Assembly: GCF_029222905.1 (NCBI RefSeq)
Contig: NZ_JARHUE010000001.1
Span: 248,001-312,000, forward strand
From: Neptuniibacter sp. CAU 1671
Lineage (GTDB): Bacteria; Pseudomonadota; Gammaproteobacteria; Pseudomonadales; Balneatricaceae
DNA length: 64,000 bases
Reading direction: 5' to 3'
A model generated the notes under the pieces. That model was not told where the DNA came from and did no database searches. It saw nothing but the letters and a program-made list of their open reading frames with translations. This document shows positions 44,317-53,463 of the stretch, in pieces. Numbering within the stretch: position 1 is the stretch's first letter; each line of letters starts with the position of its first letter. Made by a program: the position numbers and the translations under genes.

Positions 44317-45135
44317 TTATTGCGTGCGTTGAAACTCTTTAGCCAGACGTGCGGCAGCAGAATCGGGATACTGTTTAAGTACCAGATCCAGATATTGTGA
44401 AGAGCGAGCCGGATCCCCAAGCTTTTCATACACGGTCGCCAGCTTGTAGGCTGAATCCGGTGCTTTGCTGCTTTGAGGGAATGAATTCAGCACGGTGGTG
44501 AATGCATCCCGGGCAGCTTCAACATTTTGCTGCACCAGATAAACCTCACCCAGCCAGTAATGTGCATTTGCCAGCCTTGGACTCTGAGGATACTGCTGTA
44601 CAAAGGCATTAAACGCTGCAATAGCAGGGCCATAAGACTTGTCACGCACAAGTGCAAAGGCTTCGCGATAAGCGCGCATATCATCTTCAGTCGGCGCAGG
44701 CTGAGCGGCGGTGACTGAAGTGGCATCTGCAGAGGAAGGCGCTGCACTGTTGGCAGATGTTCCGGCAGACTGAGTATCGCTAAAAACCGGCTCTGCCGGT
44801 GGGGGCAGACCCGCATCTGCGTTGGCAGACAACAGCACTGAAACCCGACGATCCAGATCACGGTAACGATCCAGCTGTTCCTGCTCCATCTGTTTGAGAC
44901 GATAGGATTGCTGCTCGACCTGACCACGCAAGCTGCGCACTTCATCCTGCAATTGCTGGATCAGCATAAGCAGCTGGCCGTTCTGAGAGAGGGACTGCTG
45001 AGGCGGGGTCGCCACATTAATTGTGTTAGCGCCACGCTCGGCACCCAGCTCAATCACCGGAACGTCTTCCGCGAAGGTATTGGCACTGCAAAGCAGTGCC
45101 ATACCCGCGTAAGCGAGAGACTTACAATACCGCAT
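44317..45135 (-). CDS. cpoB: Cell division coordinator CpoB (YbgF)
   Basis: 272 residues. A signal peptide (MRYCKSLAYAGMALLCSANT, cleaved after FA) leads into a coiled coil (about 50-95, LQDEVRSLRGQVEQQSYRLK), a Pro/Ser/Ala-rich linker, then three TPR repeats (about 155-270, YREAFALVRDKSYGPAIAAF, AHYWLGEVYLVQQN). CpoB couples outer-membrane constriction by Tol-Pal to septal peptidoglycan synthesis by PBP1B. Start is ATG 45135; two TTG codons just upstream are also in frame. It begins 6 nt after pal. Confidence 0.94.
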   Translation of the reverse strand: MRYCKSLAYAGMALLCSANTFAEDVPVIELGAERGANTINVATPPQQSLSQNGQLLMLIQQLQDEVRSLRGQVEQQSYRLKQMEQEQLDRYRDLDRRVSVLLSANADAGLPPPAEPVFSDTQSAGTSANSAAPSSADATSVTAAQPAPTEDDMRAYREAFALVRDKSYGPAIAAFNAFVQQYPQSPRLANAHYWLGEVYLVQQNVEAARDAFTTVLNSFPQSSKAPDSAYKLATVYEKLGDPARSSQYLDLVLKQYPDSAAARLAKEFQRTQ

Positions 45136-45141
45136 CAACAA

Positions 45142-45657
45142 TTACTGCGCGGTGTATTTCAGTTCGACACGACGGTTCTGGCTCCAGCTGGTTTCGCTGT
45201 GACCCACAACTGCCGGTTTTTCTTCACCGAAGCTGACAGTTTCAATCTGACCGCCAGAAACACCGTTTACCTGCATGAAGCGGGCAACAGACAGTGCACG
45301 ACGTTCACCCAGTGCCATGTTGTATTCACGGGTACCGCGCTCATCAGCGTGGCCTTCCAGAACAACACGTGCAGACGGGTGCTGAGCCAGATAAGCAGAG
45401 TGCTTTTCAAGATCTGCATAGCTTTCGGCTTTCAATGTCGCCTGGTCAAAATCGAAGTAGAAAACTGTGCGCAAAGTGGCCAGATCTTCGATTGTGACAC
45501 CGGTAACACCTGAATCAACACCTACACCCTGAGTAGCGCTGCCGTCAGTTTCCGTACCAGTGGTCGCTGTATCGGTTGTAGATGTAGTACTACAACCCGC
45601 AGCCCATACAACGCCAAATGCCAGTGCTGCTGCTTTAGTTAAGTTGGATGTACGCAT
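45142..45657 (-). CDS. pal: Peptidoglycan-associated lipoprotein Pal
   Basis: 171 residues. The lipoprotein signal ends at C22 (WAAGC). A Thr-rich linker follows, then the OmpA-like peptidoglycan-binding domain with VFYFDFDQATLK, LEGHADERGTREYNMALGERRA and SFGEEKPAVVGHSE. Pal anchors the outer membrane to peptidoglycan and binds TolB. Start is ATG 45657, with AGGGGAG upstream, a strong site. A hairpin lies between tolB and pal (45676-45693). Confidence 0.97.
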   Translation of the reverse strand: MRTSNLTKAAALAFGVVWAAGCSTTSTTDTATTGTETDGSATQGVGVDSGVTGVTIEDLATLRTVFYFDFDQATLKAESYADLEKHSAYLAQHPSARVVLEGHADERGTREYNMALGERRALSVARFMQVNGVSGGQIETVSFGEEKPAVVGHSETSWSQNRRVELKYTAQ

Positions 45658-45675
45658 TTATGACTCCCCTGTATC

Positions 45676-45693
45676 CTACTGATTATTCAGTAG
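45676..45693 (-). promoter_or_regulatory. Hairpin in the tolB-pal spacer
   Basis: The stem CTACTGA/TCAGTAG (45676-45682 with 45687-45693) has loop TTAT. It sits 12 nt upstream of the pal Shine-Dalgarno and has no T run, so it may protect a processed pal mRNA rather than terminate. Confidence 0.5.
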
Positions 45694-45751
45694 TAAAGTG
45701 ATTGCAAGCCGCCCATGTCCTAGCAGCTGTTAAATTAAAGTCTTATTGCAT

Positions 45752-47056
45752 TTATTGCAAGTATGAACTCCAGGCCGGCTCACGGACATCACCTGCCGGA
45801 GCTGGCAGTAGGAAACGAACCCGTCCATCAAGGGTTACGCCGCCCAGTACACCGCGTGTACCTTTTTGTGTTGCATAGAGGATAATGCTGCCATTGGGTG
45901 CAATGGTTGGAGACTCATCCAGCAGCGTATCTGTCAGCACATCTAATCTGCCGGTTTTCATATCCCGAACCGCGATATGAAACTGGTTATCGCCTCCACG
46001 ATGCACCAATGCCAGAAAACGTCCGTCAGGCGTTAGCTTGGCACTGGCGTTGTAATTACCCTCATAGGTGATTCGTTCTATATCCCGACTGGCCAGTCGA
46101 ATACGATAAATCTGTGGCTGACCACCCCGATCTGACGTAAAGATGAGAGACTGCCCATCCGGGGTCCAGCTCGGTTCGGTATCAATGCCATAGTGATGTG
46201 TGATGCGGTTGAGCTGACGCGACTGCAGATCCAGCACGTAGATCTCAGGGTTGCCATCTTTAGACAGCGTCAGCGCCAGACGGTTACCATCCGGAGACCA
46301 AGCCGGAGCGCCATTCAGGCCTCGGAATGACTGCAGCTTCTCACGCTTACCTGTCGACAGATACTGGATATAGATAGCCGGCTTGCCTGACTCGAAGGAT
46401 ACATAGGCTAGCTTGGTGCCATCACGAGACCAGGCGGGCGACATAATCGGCTGACTCTGTTCACGAATAGTGATAGGGCGCGCACCATCTGCATCAGCCA
46501 TCTGCAGCTGATATTTCACATTACCGTTACCAAACTGCTGCGCCGTGACATAGACAATACGCGTTGAGAATGCACCACGAATGCCGGTCAGCTTCTCATA
46601 CACTTTGTCAGCGATGTAATGCGCCACATCACGCAGATTATTGTTGTTGCCAGTTACCCGCTCCACCAGAATTCGCTGCTGTTTCAGCACATCATAGAGT
46701 TCGAATTCAACCCGCAACTGACCATTTTCAATCGCCTGTTGACGCCCGATGACCAGAAACTCAGTACCCCCTACCCGCCAGTCACGGTAAAACACCTGAT
46801 TCTGCTGGCTGGGGAAACTCAACATGTTATTGCGTTTCATCATGCTGAACAGGCCGGTACGACCCAGATCATCTGACACAATCTGAGCGACATCCTCTTT
46901 CAGTGCAAAACTGCCCCCCCAGGCAAAGGGTACCACCGCAATCGGTGTCGGTTTATCGACACCCTGCGTGATCTCAATTGTCAGTTCTGCATGTGCCATT
47001 ACTGACATCAGCATCAGGACACAGCTGATTAAGCTCTGTTGAATTCTGTTTACCAC
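45752..47056 (-). CDS. tolB: Tol-Pal system periplasmic protein TolB
   Basis: 434 residues. A signal peptide ends at MAHA. The N-terminal domain (about 25-160) contains the TolA-binding start [22 protein letters not shown] six-bladed beta-propeller follows, each blade with the pattern [27 protein letters not shown], seen as [36 protein letters not shown] and so on. Start is GTG 47056, with GGAGG upstream; it overlaps the last codons of tolA by 7 nt, indicating translational coupling. Confidence 0.96.
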   Translation of the reverse strand: MVNRIQQSLISCVLMLMSVMAHAELTIEITQGVDKPTPIAVVPFAWGGSFALKEDVAQIVSDDLGRTGLFSMMKRNNMLSFPSQQNQVFYRDWRVGGTEFLVIGRQQAIENGQLRVEFELYDVLKQQRILVERVTGNNNNLRDVAHYIADKVYEKLTGIRGAFSTRIVYVTAQQFGNGNVKYQLQMADADGARPITIREQSQPIMSPAWSRDGTKLAYVSFESGKPAIYIQYLSTGKREKLQSFRGLNGAPAWSPDGNRLALTLSKDGNPEIYVLDLQSRQLNRITHHYGIDTEPSWTPDGQSLIFTSDRGGQPQIYRIRLASRDIERITYEGNYNASAKLTPDGRFLALVHRGGDNQFHIAVRDMKTGRLDVLTDTLLDESPTIAPNGSIILYATQKGTRGVLGGVTLDGRVRFLLPAPAGDVREPAWSSYLQ

Positions 47057-47979
47057 CGCAAGTCCTCCGGTCTGAATCGCAGGGTGAATCGTCTGTAATA
47101 TCGGTCAAACACAACTGGATCAAGCTCCTGAAGCTTGTCGAATCGGTCGACCCGCTGCACCGCTCTGATAGCATCCTGATCAACGCGGCTATCACCACTG
47201 CTTCGGGTTACCTGAACATCCACCACCTTACCGGTGGGCAGCAGTGATATAGATAATTCGATCACTATCTCATTACGGGTACCAGGAGAACGGCGCCAGT
47301 TTCTTGAGATAAGATCCTTGATGTAACCTTCATAGGAGGCCGCTGCCTGACGTTGTGCTTCAGCCCGACGTGCCGCTTCCTCCCGTTTGGCGGCAAGCTC
47401 CCTCGCCTGCCTTTCCTGTTCTTCGCGTTTGCGCTGTTCCGCTTCTGCCTGCTGTCGTTTTTCTTCGGCTAAGCGTTTTTTCTCCGCATCCGCTTTTCGT
47501 TTGGCATCAGCTTCTTTCTGCTTACGCTCTGCCTCAGCCTTTTTCTTCGCTTCTGCTTCCGCTTTTTTCTTTAACGCCAGTGCATCATCCTGTTTTTTCT
47601 TTTCTGCAAGACGCTGTTTTTCGGCTTCCGCTTTTTTCTTCGCTTCAGCGGCTTTTTTCTCATCAGCCTGACGTTTGGCCTCAGCATCTTTTTTCCGCTG
47701 AGCGTCCTGCTGTTTTTTCAGTTCTGCCTGACGCTGAGCTTCTTTTTGACGCTCCAGCTCGCGTTTATCCTGTTCTGCCTTGGCCTTAGCCTTGGCTTGT
47801 GACTCTTGAAGTTTTTCAGCCTCGCGTTCGGTGAAGTCCACCAGCTGTGCCTGAACATGACGTGGCACCTGACGATGCTCCGGTTCAGCCATAAACCAGC
47901 TTTCAGCCAGCAGCACAATCACCACCATATGCAGCAGTGCGGCAAAAACCGTTGGAATCAGGTAACTCGTACTTTTCAC
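47050..47979 (-). CDS. tolA: Tol-Pal system inner-membrane protein TolA
   Basis: 309 residues. An N-terminal helix (about 7-28) anchors it in the inner membrane. A long Lys/Ala/Glu-rich helix (about 50-215) spans the periplasm, with many [15 protein letters not shown]-like repeats. The C-terminal domain III (about 220-309, [20 protein letters not shown]) binds TolB and Pal. Start is GTG 47979, with AGGACC upstream. It lies 9 nt after tolR and overlaps tolB. Confidence 0.95.
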   Translation of the reverse strand: MKSTSYLIPTVFAALLHMVVIVLLAESWFMAEPEHRQVPRHVQAQLVDFTEREAEKLQESQAKAKAKAEQDKRELERQKEAQRQAELKKQQDAQRKKDAEAKRQADEKKAAEAKKKAEAEKQRLAEKKKQDDALALKKKAEAEAKKKAEAERKQKEADAKRKADAEKKRLAEEKRQQAEAEQRKREEQERQARELAAKREEAARRAEAQRQAAASYEGYIKDLISRNWRRSPGTRNEIVIELSISLLPTGKVVDVQVTRSSGDSRVDQDAIRAVQRVDRFDKLQELDPVVFDRYYRRFTLRFRPEDLRW

Positions 47980-47988
47980 TGTACGGTC

Positions 47989-48405
47989 CTATTCCGTAAC
48001 CAGACCGACGCTTGGAGCACCTGCCTGCTGTAACAAGACCATCAACTGAACAACCTTGTTGTAATCAACATTCTTGTCGCCGCGCACCAGTAACATTTTC
48101 TCAGGGTTGCTGGATAACACCTTGGCTACGCGATCACTGACAACCTCACCCGAGACCGGTTCATCCGGGTTGCCGCCAATATCGATGTAATACTGACCCT
48201 GCGCATCCACCGTAACAATCACAGGTTCATTATCTTTATCGTCAACCGGTTCTGCCGCCGCCTTTGGTAACTCGACATCAACACCCTGAGTCAGCATGGG
48301 CGCGGTGATCATAAAAATCACCAGCAACACCAGCATCACATCGATGTAGGGCACCACATTGATGTCCGAATTCAGTTTACGTTTTTTGCGCTGCCGTCTG
48401 ATCAT
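47989..48405 (-). CDS. tolR: Tol-Pal system protein TolR
   Basis: 138 residues of the ExbD/TolR family. One helix (about 20-40) carries the proton-path aspartate in NVVPYIDVMLVLLVIFM. The periplasmic domain follows (VDVELPKAAAEPV, LLVRGDKNVDYNKVVQLM). With TolQ it forms the proton-driven motor that energises TolA. Start is ATG 48405 with GGAG 7 nt upstream; four upstream codons (from 48417) are in frame but have no site. Confidence 0.95.
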   Translation of the reverse strand: MIRRQRKKRKLNSDINVVPYIDVMLVLLVIFMITAPMLTQGVDVELPKAAAEPVDDKDNEPVIVTVDAQGQYYIDIGGNPDEPVSGEVVSDRVAKVLSSNPEKMLLVRGDKNVDYNKVVQLMVLLQQAGAPSVGLVTE

Positions 48406-48417
48406 GACAGACTCCAA

Positions 48418-49098
48418 TTAGTTAGAGCCGTGCAGGCGACGGTGCAAAATGGCAGAGAACTCATCTGCAAAGGTTTCGTAGTTACCCAGCAGGTAATCCA
48501 CTTTGGCTGAATAACGGTTATAGGCAATCACCGCAGGAATCGCCGCAAACAAACCAATTGCTGTTGCCACCAGTGCTTCAGAGATACCTGGCGCCACTGA
48601 GGAGAGGGTTGCCTGATGCACATTCGCCAGTCCGCGGAAGGAGTTCATAATCCCCCACACAGTACCAAACAGACCCACATAGGGGCTGGTTGAGCCGACG
48701 GTTGCCAGAAACGGCAGGTGACGTTCCAGCTTGTCCTCTTCGCGGGCAAGCGCAACGCGCATACTGCGCTGGATACCGTCCATCACAGCATCACGGTCAT
48801 AGCCGGGCTGTTGCGTCAGGCGGGTGTATTCTTTGATGCCGGCCCGGAAAATATTTTCCACGCCACTGTCCGGATTCGGACTCTGATTAATCTCCCGAAA
48901 CAGCTGACCCAGGTCGACACCGGACCAGAATCGGTCTTCAAACTTGGTCATCGCGCGACGCGCCTGACCCAGCACACGCTGACGCTGAAAAATCATGACC
49001 CAGGAAAGAAAAGACGCCAGTAAAAGACTCAACATGACCAACTGGACCACAAAGCTGGCATTCGCAACCAGGCTCCAGATCGACATTTTCTCGACCAC
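48418..49098 (-). CDS. tolQ: Tol-Pal system protein TolQ
   Basis: 226 residues of the ExbB/TolQ/MotA family with three helices (about 14-36, 138-160, 172-195). Motifs are LPFLATVGSTSPYVGLFGTVWGIM (core GSTSPYVGLFGTVWGIM) and APGISEALVATAIGLFAAIPAVIAYN (core ISEALVATAIGLFAAIPA). Start is taken as GTG 49098 with GAGGG upstream; ATG 49086 is possible. It heads tolQRAB-pal-cpoB. In most gammaproteobacteria ybgC precedes it; here a 201-bp gap and a zinc-finger gene do. Confidence 0.95.
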   Translation of the reverse strand: MVEKMSIWSLVANASFVVQLVMLSLLLASFLSWVMIFQRQRVLGQARRAMTKFEDRFWSGVDLGQLFREINQSPNPDSGVENIFRAGIKEYTRLTQQPGYDRDAVMDGIQRSMRVALAREEDKLERHLPFLATVGSTSPYVGLFGTVWGIMNSFRGLANVHQATLSSVAPGISEALVATAIGLFAAIPAVIAYNRYSAKVDYLLGNYETFADEFSAILHRRLHGSN

Positions 49099-49113
49099 TC
49101 TATTTCCCTCTCA

Positions 49114-49284
49114 GTGTCCGAACAGGAGATTATTTTAAAAGGAGTTGGAGTCTTACCAGGAGACAAAGTTCAGCTGATTTTGCACCCCAAAGACCAGCTG
49201 CAACAATACCAGCCGCAACAGGATATACAAGCAAAAGAGATATTGCTCAGGCAGGATAACCAGAGAAAAATGAACGGCGTCTGA
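49114..49284 (+). CDS. Possible small ORF in the tolQ upstream gap
   Basis: A rightward frame of 56 codons begins at GTG 49114 and fills most of the gap between tolQ and the DksA-like gene. It reads MSEQEIILKGVGVLPGDKVQ, then a Gln-rich stretch, ending NQRKMNGV. It has ordinary protein composition but no ribosome binding site, no recognised family, and its promoter would have to lie inside tolQ. The opposite strand is also free of stops for 48 codons in one frame, so chance is plausible. Confidence 0.15.
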   Translation: MSEQEIILKGVGVLPGDKVQLILHPKDQLQQYQPQQDIQAKEILLRQDNQRKMNGV

Positions 49285-49299
49285 AGGAACCTGTCGCCA

Positions 49300-49632
49300 T
49301 TAGACGACTTTTTTTAAAGACTGGCAGCGCAAGCAGCATGAAGTCACGGGAGAGGCCACCAAACGGCTTAATTCCACCTCTTCGCCACAGGCCACGCAGA
49401 CACCAAAACAGCCCTGTTCAAGCCGGTAGAGTGCAGCCTCGCAGGCCTCAAGTTCCGCATGCAATGAGGCAATGAACTCACGGCTATCATCCTGACTGAT
49501 GGGGTTGGCTACTGTTTCATTCACAGTACGACCCACAACTTCAGCCTGCAATTCCAGACGCAGTTGCTGGCGTAGCTCAAGCAACTCGTTTTTAAAATTC
49601 TGGAGTTGTTTTAGTGTTAGAAAAGTAGACAT
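49300..49632 (-). CDS. DksA/TraR-type C4 zinc-finger protein
   Basis: 110 residues. A helical N-terminal part (LKQLQNFKNELLELRQQLRL) like the DksA coiled coil is followed by the zinc finger FGVCVACGEEVELSRLVASP and SCCLRC, giving CxxC-CxxC ligands. It lacks a clear DksA coiled-coil tip (DxxDxA), though SQDDSREFIASLHAE is at that place. Members bind the secondary channel of RNA polymerase or are of unknown role; function here is not known. Start is ATG 49632 without a good Shine-Dalgarno. It lies between ruvB and tolQ, where ybgC is normally found. Confidence 0.8.
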   Translation of the reverse strand: MSTFLTLKQLQNFKNELLELRQQLRLELQAEVVGRTVNETVANPISQDDSREFIASLHAELEACEAALYRLEQGCFGVCVACGEEVELSRLVASPVTSCCLRCQSLKKVV

Positions 49633-49725
49633 GAACAGCGCGGCCGAAGGAAGACTAAAGCATCATATAACCGCGACTGATGAATTAAATTGATCCGCGT
49701 CACACTCTGGTGCGGTTCAACCCGA

Positions 49726-50739
49726 TTAGTTGTCGGTGCTGTTTTTTTGCAGGCCGAAATGCCGATAGGCATGATCCGTGACCACACGACCACGTGGTGT
49801 GCGCATCACAAAGCCCTGCTGGATCAGGTAAGGCTCAAGTACATCTTCGATAGTGTCCCGTTCCTCACTGAGAGCGGCTGCCAGACTTTCGACGCCGACC
49901 GGTCCTCCGGCGAACTTTTCAATCATCGCCAACAACATGCGACGGTCAAGATGGTCAAATCCTAACTGATCCACATTCAGCATATTCAGGGCTTTATCAG
50001 CCATTTCACAGGTAATAATGCCATTCCCTTTGACTTCGGCATAATCGCGCGCACGGCGTAACAGACGGTTGGCAATACGCGGCGTACCGCGAGAGCGCTG
50101 AGCCACTTCCCGTGCACCAGCAGCTTCAATTTCAGTCCCAGACAAAGCAGCAGACCGGCTGACGATATGTGTCAGGTCTTCGACATTGTAAAACTCCAGG
50201 CGCTGCACAATGCCAAATCGATCCCGTAGCGGCGATGTCAGCAAACCTGCGCGGGTGGTCGCACCGACCAGGGTAAACGGCGGCAGATCGAGTTTAATAG
50301 AACGCGCGGCAGGCCCCTCGCCGATCATAATATCCAGCTGATAATCCTCCATGGCCGGATAGAGTACCTCTTCCACATTCGGGCTCAGGCGATGGATTTC
50401 GTCGATAAACAGCACGTCGTTAGGTTCAAGGTTGGTAAGCAGTGCCGCCAAATCTCCCGCCTTTTCCAGCACAGGGCCCGAGGTGGTTTTGATGTCCGAG
50501 CCCATCTCGTTGGCAATGATATTGGCCAGTGTCGTTTTACCCAGCCCCGGTGGGCCAAAAATCAGGGTATGATCCAGTGCTTCACGACGATTTTTAGCCG
50601 CCTGAATAAAAATCTCCATCTGCTCACGCACCACGGGCTGGCCAACATAGTCTTCCAGACTTTTCGGCCTGATCGCACGGTCATGCGCTTCCTCAACCGG
50701 GTTGCTTGATGGGGAAATAAAACGGTCTGCTTCAATCAT
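49726..50739 (-). CDS. ruvB: Holliday junction branch migration ATPase RuvB
   Basis: 337 residues. The AAA+ motor has Walker A GPPGLGKT (62-69), Walker [12 protein letters not shown], sensor 1 VGATTRAG and the arginine finger region [12 protein letters not shown] winged-helix C-terminus ([20 protein letters not shown]) binds DNA. It forms hexamers on RuvA-bound Holliday junctions. Start is ATG 50739; TTG one codon upstream is unlikely. It follows ruvA by 22 nt. Confidence 0.97.
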   Translation of the reverse strand: MIEADRFISPSSNPVEEAHDRAIRPKSLEDYVGQPVVREQMEIFIQAAKNRREALDHTLIFGPPGLGKTTLANIIANEMGSDIKTTSGPVLEKAGDLAALLTNLEPNDVLFIDEIHRLSPNVEEVLYPAMEDYQLDIMIGEGPAARSIKLDLPPFTLVGATTRAGLLTSPLRDRFGIVQRLEFYNVEDLTHIVSRSAALSGTEIEAAGAREVAQRSRGTPRIANRLLRRARDYAEVKGNGIITCEMADKALNMLNVDQLGFDHLDRRMLLAMIEKFAGGPVGVESLAAALSEERDTIEDVLEPYLIQQGFVMRTPRGRVVTDHAYRHFGLQKNSTDN

Positions 50740-50761
50740 CAATCATTCAACTCTTAAACGA

Positions 50762-51400
50762 TTACGCTACCATCGCTTTCAGGGCAGCACGAATCAGTGC
50801 CTCACTGGTAGCCTCAGCCCCCAGCAGCTTCTCGGCCTGTGCAATGGCCTTGGTTGCCTGCACCGGTTTGTAGCCCAGTGCTACCAACGCGCTTTCTGCC
50901 TCAGTACGGCTATCAACCACGGAACTTATCTGTGGCGGGATATCATCGCCAATGACACCCGACTCCAGCGTAAAGTCAGCCACATCCCCCAGTCCCAGCG
51001 CTGACAGCTTGTCCTTCATCTCGACAATCAGACGTTCAGCGGTTTTCTTACCCACCCCCGGCAGGCGTACCAGTGACGCGGTATCCTGCTGCTGAACACA
51101 ACGCACAAATTCACGGGTTGAGATGCCGGAAAGAATCGTAATCGCCAGCTTGGGACCAACGCCGTTGGCTTTGATCAGGGTTTTGAACAGGCTTCTTTCA
51201 TCGCGATCATAAAAACCATAGAGCAACTGCGCATCTTCTCTCACCACAAAGTGGGTAAAGAGAGTAACCCGCTGGCCACACTCCGGCAGGCGATAAAAGG
51301 TATTCATCGATGCTTCAACTTCATACCCCACCCCGTTCACATCCAGCAGCAACTGAGGGGGATGTTTTTCTACCAACTCGCCGGTTAAACGCCCTATCAC
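50762..51400 (-). CDS. ruvA: Holliday junction DNA-binding subunit RuvA
   Basis: 212 residues. Domain I ([20 protein letters not shown]), two helix-hairpin-helix motifs ([35 protein letters not shown]) and the flexible domain III that touches RuvB ([19 protein letters not shown]) are all present. Start is GTG 51400. The start overlaps the stop of the TRIC gene as GTGA, a 4-nt overlap that implies coupled translation. Confidence 0.97.
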   Translation of the reverse strand: MIGRLTGELVEKHPPQLLLDVNGVGYEVEASMNTFYRLPECGQRVTLFTHFVVREDAQLLYGFYDRDERSLFKTLIKANGVGPKLAITILSGISTREFVRCVQQQDTASLVRLPGVGKKTAERLIVEMKDKLSALGLGDVADFTLESGVIGDDIPPQISSVVDSRTEAESALVALGYKPVQATKAIAQAEKLLGAEATSEALIRAALKAMVA

Positions 51401-52071
51401 GGTAACTTATCCTGTTCCTGTTTTGGCTGTTCATGTCCTGCCATAATAAACTCTGGCAGCCGCAGATTGGCAAATATTGCCGCCAGGCGCAGCAAAAAAA
51501 CAATCAACGCAGCCAGCGTTAATTGCAGGGTTGTATTCATCCAGCCATCCGCCAGCACATAGAACAGCGCTCCGGCTAGGGCACAGGTAGCATAAAGGGA
51601 CCCGTCGCGCTGCAATATCAGCGGAATCTGACCGGTCAACAAATCGCGCATCATGCCGCCAGCCGCACCGGTAATGACCCCCATCATCACTACGATGATC
51701 GGCGCCAAGCCTGCGGCCTGGGCTTTTTCAGCCCCCAGAGTGGCAAACAGCGCCAGCCCCATCGCATCCAGAATCAGCAAGGTACGTTTAGGGTAATTCA
51801 GGTAACGGCAAAAGATGAAAGTGAAGACGGCGGCGGCCACCGCCACCCAGAGGTAATTATTGTCAGCAATCCAGACCAGTGGATAACTGTCCAGACTGAT
51901 ATCACGGATAGTACCGCCCCCCAGTGCAGTGACGATTGCCAATACCACCACACCGAATATATCCAGTCGTTTACCCTGAGCAGACAGGGCTCCGGCAATG
52001 GCAAACACGGCTACACCGGTCAGCTCAGCAGCATAAAGCAGATCAATTCCATCCATCAGAGGTTGCGCCAT
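51397..52071 (-). CDS. TRIC-type trimeric cation channel family protein (UPF0126, YicG-like)
   Basis: 224 residues with seven hydrophobic helices in two repeats. Each repeat has the family glycine/arginine motif: [13 protein letters not shown] (first) and [16 protein letters not shown] (second). Prokaryotic TRIC proteins form trimeric potassium channels in crystal structures. The start ATG 52071 lies 16 nt inside the 3' end of ruvC, and the stop overlaps the ruvA start, so it is firmly wired into the ruvC-ruvA operon. This place is unusual. Confidence 0.9.
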   Translation of the reverse strand: MAQPLMDGIDLLYAAELTGVAVFAIAGALSAQGKRLDIFGVVVLAIVTALGGGTIRDISLDSYPLVWIADNNYLWVAVAAAVFTFIFCRYLNYPKRTLLILDAMGLALFATLGAEKAQAAGLAPIIVVMMGVITGAAGGMMRDLLTGQIPLILQRDGSLYATCALAGALFYVLADGWMNTTLQLTLAALIVFLLRLAAIFANLRLPEFIMAGHEQPKQEQDKLP

Positions 52072-52577
52072 GTATGTTTTCTCGTTTGCGTAGAACCAGA
52101 TGCCCGAATCAGGCTGGAGCGACTATGCGCATGACAGAGCGCAATGGCCAGCGCATCGGCAGCATCGGCCTGAGGCAGACCCGGTAAACGCAGGATATGC
52201 GCCACCATATGCTGTACCTGGACCTTATCGGCAGAGCCTTTACCCACCACAGACTGTTTTACCTTACGGGCAGAGTACTCAAACACCGGCAGTGCTGCAT
52301 TGGTACCTGCCACTATAGCGACCCCTCGTGCCTGCCCCAGTTTCAGCGCCGAATCGGCATTGCGGGCCATAAACACCTGTTCGATGGCCATCTCCTGTGG
52401 GCAGTAACGCTCAATCACCTCAGCCACACCGGCATAGACCTGATGCAACCGATCAGCCAGCTCGTCGCCCTTAATACGTATACAGCCACTGGCAATATAT
52501 TCATTGCGACTGCCAACACAATTAATGACGCCATATCCGGTAATACGTGAGCCCGGATCTATTCCCAATATGAGCAT
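52056..52577 (-). CDS. ruvC: Holliday junction resolvase RuvC
   Basis: 173 residues. The four catalytic acids are all present at E. coli numbering: D7 (LGIDPGS), E66 (MAIEQVF), D138 and D141 ([13 protein letters not shown]). The enzyme cuts Holliday junctions symmetrically. Start is ATG 52577, with GGAGAG upstream. It lies downstream of yebC after a terminator-like hairpin and its end overlaps the TRIC gene. Confidence 0.97.
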   Translation of the reverse strand: MLILGIDPGSRITGYGVINCVGSRNEYIASGCIRIKGDELADRLHQVYAGVAEVIERYCPQEMAIEQVFMARNADSALKLGQARGVAIVAGTNAALPVFEYSARKVKQSVVGKGSADKVQVQHMVAHILRLPGLPQADAADALAIALCHAHSRSSLIRASGSTQTRKHTWRNL

Positions 52578-52603
52578 GACTCTCCAGTCGGTTGTGCCTG
52601 AAA

Positions 52604-52636
52604 CGAAAAAGCCGAGGATAACAGCCCCGGCTTTTG
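52604..52636 (-). terminator. Intrinsic terminator between yebC and ruvC
   Basis: The stem AAAAGCCG/CGGCTTTT (52607-52614 with 52628-52635) has an imperfect inner GG/CC extension. A T5 run follows leftward. It lies 28 nt past yebC. Confidence 0.78.
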
Positions 52637-52663
52637 ATGTCGTTAAGAGACTTGTGCAGTCAT

Positions 52664-53404
52664 CTAATCTTCCATCGACTCTGCCGGAATCACCGCATTA
52701 TGGAAAACGTTTTGAGTGTCATCCAGATCTTCGAGTGCATCCAGCAGTTTCAGCACTTTTCGGCCACTCTCAGTATCCAACGCCACTTCAGTGGCTGGAA
52801 TCATCGCAACCTCTGCATTCACCGGCTCAAGACCTGCCTCAAGCAATGCCTGCTTTACATCCAGATAGTCAGTGACATCGGTCAGCACATCCACAGAACC
52901 ATCATCATGGCTGATAACATCTTCAGCCCCGGCCTCCAGTGCCTGCTCGATGATAAGTTCTTCATCGGCATCCTCAGCAAAGGTGATCTGCCCCTTTTTC
53001 TCAAACAGGTAAGCCACCGAACCATTCGTGCCCAGATTACCGTTGTGTTTGTTAAACGCTGCACGAACGCCTGACACCGTGCGATTGACGTTATCGGTCA
53101 AACACTCCACCAGAATGGCGACCCCTTTCGGACCGTAGCCCTCATAGGTCAGCTCATTGTAGTTACCACCCTCATTGCCACCCACACCGCGCTGAATCGC
53201 TTTTTCAATGGTGTCTTTTTTCATGTTGGCACTGAGCGCTTTATCCATCGCCGCACGCAGACGCGGATTATCTTCCGGCAGGCCGTCGCCCTCTTTGGCT
53301 GCAACCACCAGTTCACGAATCAGTTTGGTGAAAATTTTGCCGCGTTTAGCGTCCTGAGCCGCTTTGCGGTGTTTGATATTGGCCCACTTGGAATGACCGG
53401 CCAT
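52664..53404 (-). CDS. yebC: YebC/PmpR family protein
   Basis: 246 residues, with the start [20 protein letters not shown] and [23 protein letters not shown], the usual YebC features. Family members act as transcription regulators (PmpR) or as translation factors that relieve ribosome stalling; which applies here is unknown. Start is ATG 53404 with GAGGA 8 nt upstream. aspS-yebC-ruvC is a conserved order. Confidence 0.95.
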   Translation of the reverse strand: MAGHSKWANIKHRKAAQDAKRGKIFTKLIRELVVAAKEGDGLPEDNPRLRAAMDKALSANMKKDTIEKAIQRGVGGNEGGNYNELTYEGYGPKGVAILVECLTDNVNRTVSGVRAAFNKHNGNLGTNGSVAYLFEKKGQITFAEDADEELIIEQALEAGAEDVISHDDGSVDVLTDVTDYLDVKQALLEAGLEPVNAEVAMIPATEVALDTESGRKVLKLLDALEDLDDTQNVFHNAVIPAESMED

Positions 53405-53424
53405 GGCTGACGTCCTCGAATCAA

Positions 53425-53444
53425 GGCGGGGTAGTTACCCCGCC
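53425..53444 (-). terminator. Strong hairpin between aspS and yebC
   Basis: A perfect 9-bp stem GGCGGGGTA/TACCCCGCC (53425-53433 with 53436-53444) with GT at the apex. It lies between the aspS stop and the yebC ribosome binding site. The tail is TTGATTC, a weak T stretch, so read-through to yebC is likely. Confidence 0.6.
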
Positions 53445-53463
53445 GAGTCGAATAGTTTTTAGC

